Assembly (NCBI GenBank): GCA_017613995.1
Contig: JAGACT010000221.1
Coordinates: 1-6,065 of the forward strand
Length of the DNA stretch: 6,065 bases
Direction: 5' to 3'
From: Eubacteriaceae bacterium
Lineage (GTDB): Bacteria > Bacillota > Clostridia > Eubacteriales > Anaerofustaceae
Shown in pieces: positions 4,766 through 6,065 of this stretch. The position numbers and the translations under genes were made by a program. The notes under the pieces are model-generated. The model was not told where the DNA came from. It ran no database searches and worked only from the letters and a program-made list of their open reading frames with translations. The stretch's first letter is position 1, and every line of letters starts with the position of its first letter.

Positions 4766-5614
4766 TTATTTTTTGTTTTCCGCCTTTAATGAGGCGCCGA
4801 AGCCGCCTGTGCCGTAGAGCAGGGCGCCCCGGGGGCAGGCGTGAATACACGCTCCGCACCGTATGCACTCCGGACTGTCGGGATCCTGTGCCGGATCCGC
4901 CCCCATGCCGCATGCGTCTGAGCAGGCTCCGCAGTGTACGCAGCTCTCCCGGTCAAGTTCGAGCCTGAGGAGCGATACCCTGTTGAAAAGGGAGTAGAAC
5001 GCTCCCAGGGGGCATATATACCTGCAGAAGGGGCGGCATATCTTCACGGACGCGATGATGATAAGAAGAAGTATGGCCGCCTTGAGGATGAACCGGCTCC
5101 CCATGAGGTCAAAGAGCCTGTGATCCGCCATAGCCAGCATGATCCCGGACAGGGTGCCGGAAGGGCAGACATACTTGCAGAAGGCAGGGGTCAGCTTTAC
5201 CGCCAGAGGGATCGCGATCACGAATACGGCGAGGATCACGTACTTCAGATACCTGAGGGGACGGTCCCCCCTGAAGGTCTTCACCTTTTTAAGAGGAACC
5301 CGGTCGAGAAGATCCTGGAGCAGCCCCATGGGACACAGAAAGGCGCATACGCCCCTGCCCAGCAGGGTGGCGAAAAACACCATCAGCCCCAGCACGTAAT
5401 ACGGGAACCGGAAGGCCCCCGAGGTCAGGGAGTTCTGCAGGCTTCCCAGGGGACAGGCCCCCAGGGCCCCGGGGCATGAATAGCAGTTGAGCCCGGGGAC
5501 GCACACGCTCTTCAGCGCTCCCCGGTAGATCTTCCCGGTGAAAAAGCCCCTGAGGTTGGCGTTCTGCAAAATGGTGAAAAAGGCCTGGACGGCCGTGCGT
5601 CTGTTCCTATTCAA
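4766..5614 (-). CDS. NapH/MauN-like polytopic membrane protein with multiple 4Fe-4S motifs
   Basis: This 282-aa protein has 19 cysteines in ordered motifs. An N-terminal block CVPGLNCYSCPGALGACPLG (38-57) is followed by CAFLCPMG (90-97), CKYVCPSG (146-153) and CRPFCRYICPLG (193-204). Two classical ferredoxin motifs end the protein: CVHCGACSDAC (225-235) and CIRCGACIHACP (250-261). Hydrophobic segments at about 69-88, 122-142 and 176-191 make it an integral membrane protein. The repeated CX3CP motifs and C-terminal ferredoxin domain are those of the NapH/NosR/MauN class, which carry electrons between the cytoplasm and a membrane or outer partner. The start is TTG 5614: the frame is closed by TAG just upstream, the first internal ATG is at residue 78 (after the first Cys block), and GGAG lies 10 nt before the TTG. 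It overlaps the preceding CXXC gene by 8 nt. It likely supplies electrons to the extracytoplasmic thioredoxin encoded in the same operon; the electron donor is unknown. Confidence 0.88.
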   Translation of the reverse strand: MNRNRRTAVQAFFTILQNANLRGFFTGKIYRGALKSVCVPGLNCYSCPGALGACPLGSLQNSLTSGAFRFPYYVLGLMVFFATLLGRGVCAFLCPMGLLQDLLDRVPLKKVKTFRGDRPLRYLKYVILAVFVIAIPLAVKLTPAFCKYVCPSGTLSGIMLAMADHRLFDLMGSRFILKAAILLLIIIASVKICRPFCRYICPLGAFYSLFNRVSLLRLELDRESCVHCGACSDACGMGADPAQDPDSPECIRCGACIHACPRGALLYGTGGFGASLKAENKK

Positions 5615-5747
5615 GGCCTATGCACTCCGTACATACACTGGAAGCCTTGATGCTGACGGCGGAGGGCTGTCCCGTACTGATGCCGTATGCCGCCATGGCG
5701 ACGGACAGCGCCAGCAGGATGGGAATGATACGTTTTCTCAGCATCAT
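5607..5747 (-). CDS. Small membrane-anchored CXXC protein (CD1871A-like)
   Basis: From ATG 5747 the protein has 46 residues: a basic N-terminus (MMLRKR), one hydrophobic helix (IIPILLALSVAMAAYG), a short Ser/Ala-rich stretch, and a C-terminal CTEC followed by IGLE. Size, single anchor and terminal C-x-x-C-I-G match what is annotated as the 'CD1871A family CXXC motif-containing protein' in Clostridia. The positive-inside rule puts the CXXC outside the membrane. The ATG overlaps the stop of the thioredoxin gene (ATGA), and the tail overlaps the Fe-S gene start, so all three are translationally linked. A second ATG directly follows at 5744; an upstream in-frame ATG at 5789 would lie deep in the thioredoxin gene and has no merit. 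It probably shuttles thiol/disulfide equivalents or holds a metal. Function not proven. Confidence 0.78.
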   Translation of the reverse strand: MMLRKRIIPILLALSVAMAAYGISTGQPSAVSIKASSVCTECIGLE

Positions 5748-6065
5748 TCTTTCGCCTTTTCGAGATACTCCTCGATAAGAGCCTTCCATGCCTCGTAGCT
5801 GTTGGAGCCCACGATGGCCTCGTCGGTCAGTATCTCGCCTTTGCCGCTCATGAATACCGTGGTGGGAACGTATCCCGTCTCGAGGACCCTGAATTCCCGG
5901 CTCCAGCGAAGCAGGGGATAATGGATGCCGTTCTCGTCGATAAGCTCCTTCACGGAATCGTCCATGTCCTCGGAAGAGAACACGCCCAGTATCAGGAAGC
6001 CTTCGTCCCTGTATTCGTCATAGAGCTTCGCGAGGTAGGGGATCTCCCCAACGCAGGGACCGCAC
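5744..6065 (-). CDS. TlpA/ResA-type extracytoplasmic thioredoxin, C-terminal part (cut by window edge)
   Basis: The frame is open to the right edge. Its first complete codons read CGPCVGEIPYLAKLYDEYRD, the thioredoxin active site; the cut codon before it ends in G, which fits the expected Trp. EGFLILGVFSSED (beta strand and turn), HYPLLRW, the cis-proline segment GYVPTTVFM and GKGEIL.DEAIVG follow, ending in a charged helix. This is the TlpA/ResA-type fold used to reduce or exchange disulfides outside the cytoplasmic membrane. The part with a signal peptide or lipobox is outside the window. GTG at 5983 is internal and not the true start. The stop overlaps the ATG of the CXXC protein by 3 nt within ATGA. 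The position at the head of a cassette with a CXXC protein and an Fe-S membrane protein suggests that these three exchange electrons. Confidence 0.85.
   Translation of the reverse strand, partial: CGPCVGEIPYLAKLYDEYRDEGFLILGVFSSEDMDDSVKELIDENGIHYPLLRWSREFRVLETGYVPTTVFMSGKGEILTDEAIVGSNSYEAWKALIEEYLEKAKE

Noticed and set aside
5748..5789. ATG 5789 as the start of the CXXC protein
   Set aside because: The extra 14 residues lie inside the thioredoxin gene in another frame. ATG 5747 overlaps the upstream stop in the usual ATGA way and gives the known short family length.
1..6065. Mobile elements, CRISPR arrays, tRNA or rRNA genes
   Set aside because: No transposase or integrase frame, no regularly spaced direct repeats and no cloverleaf or rRNA sequence seen on either strand.

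Overview
The window is gene-dense and every gene I can support lies on the minus strand, so transcription runs from the right edge (6065) to the left edge (1). The high G+C (mid-50s percent by eye, lower in rplS), the strong AGGAGG-type ribosome-binding sites and the gene families point to an anaerobic Clostridia-type Firmicute. Those families are a CD1871A-type CXXC protein, a NapH-like ferredoxin, a minimal SufC/SufB pair without SufD, and a bacterial L19. The species is not determined, and nothing looks phage-derived or mobile.

There are four blocks in the order of transcription. (1) 6065-4766 is a tightly overlapping redox cassette. It holds the C-terminal part of a TlpA-type thioredoxin with a CGPC active site, a tiny membrane-anchored CXXC protein, and a multi-cluster 4Fe-4S membrane protein that starts at TTG. 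They look like a membrane route passing electrons to thiols outside the membrane. (2) 4751-4258 is rplS (ribosomal protein L19) as its own unit, with a strong extended -10 promoter, a short structured leader and a textbook intrinsic terminator. (3) 4257-4103 is an intergenic stretch with no gene. It holds a possible three-way-junction inverted-repeat element followed by the next promoter. (4) 4128-169 is an operon of an ArsR/SmtB-type metal sensor, sufC, sufB (a minimal SUF-like Fe-S assembly system), and one open reading frame that joins a GIY-YIG nuclease domain to a complete type-B carboxylesterase. It ends at an intrinsic terminator. Left of that, an ECF sigma factor gene starts at 90 and runs off the left edge.

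Two points deserve most attention. The first is the in-frame GIY-YIG/carboxylesterase junction, which carries a near-perfect internal Shine-Dalgarno and ATG, so one open frame may give a fusion protein, a separate esterase, or both. The second is the coupling of a two-site metal sensor (CadC-like cysteines plus the full SmtB alpha-5 site) to a minimal SufBC system, with a candidate operator on the start of transcription. Block 1 contains a protein with many Fe-S clusters, so supply and demand for clusters may lie side by side, but that link is inference.
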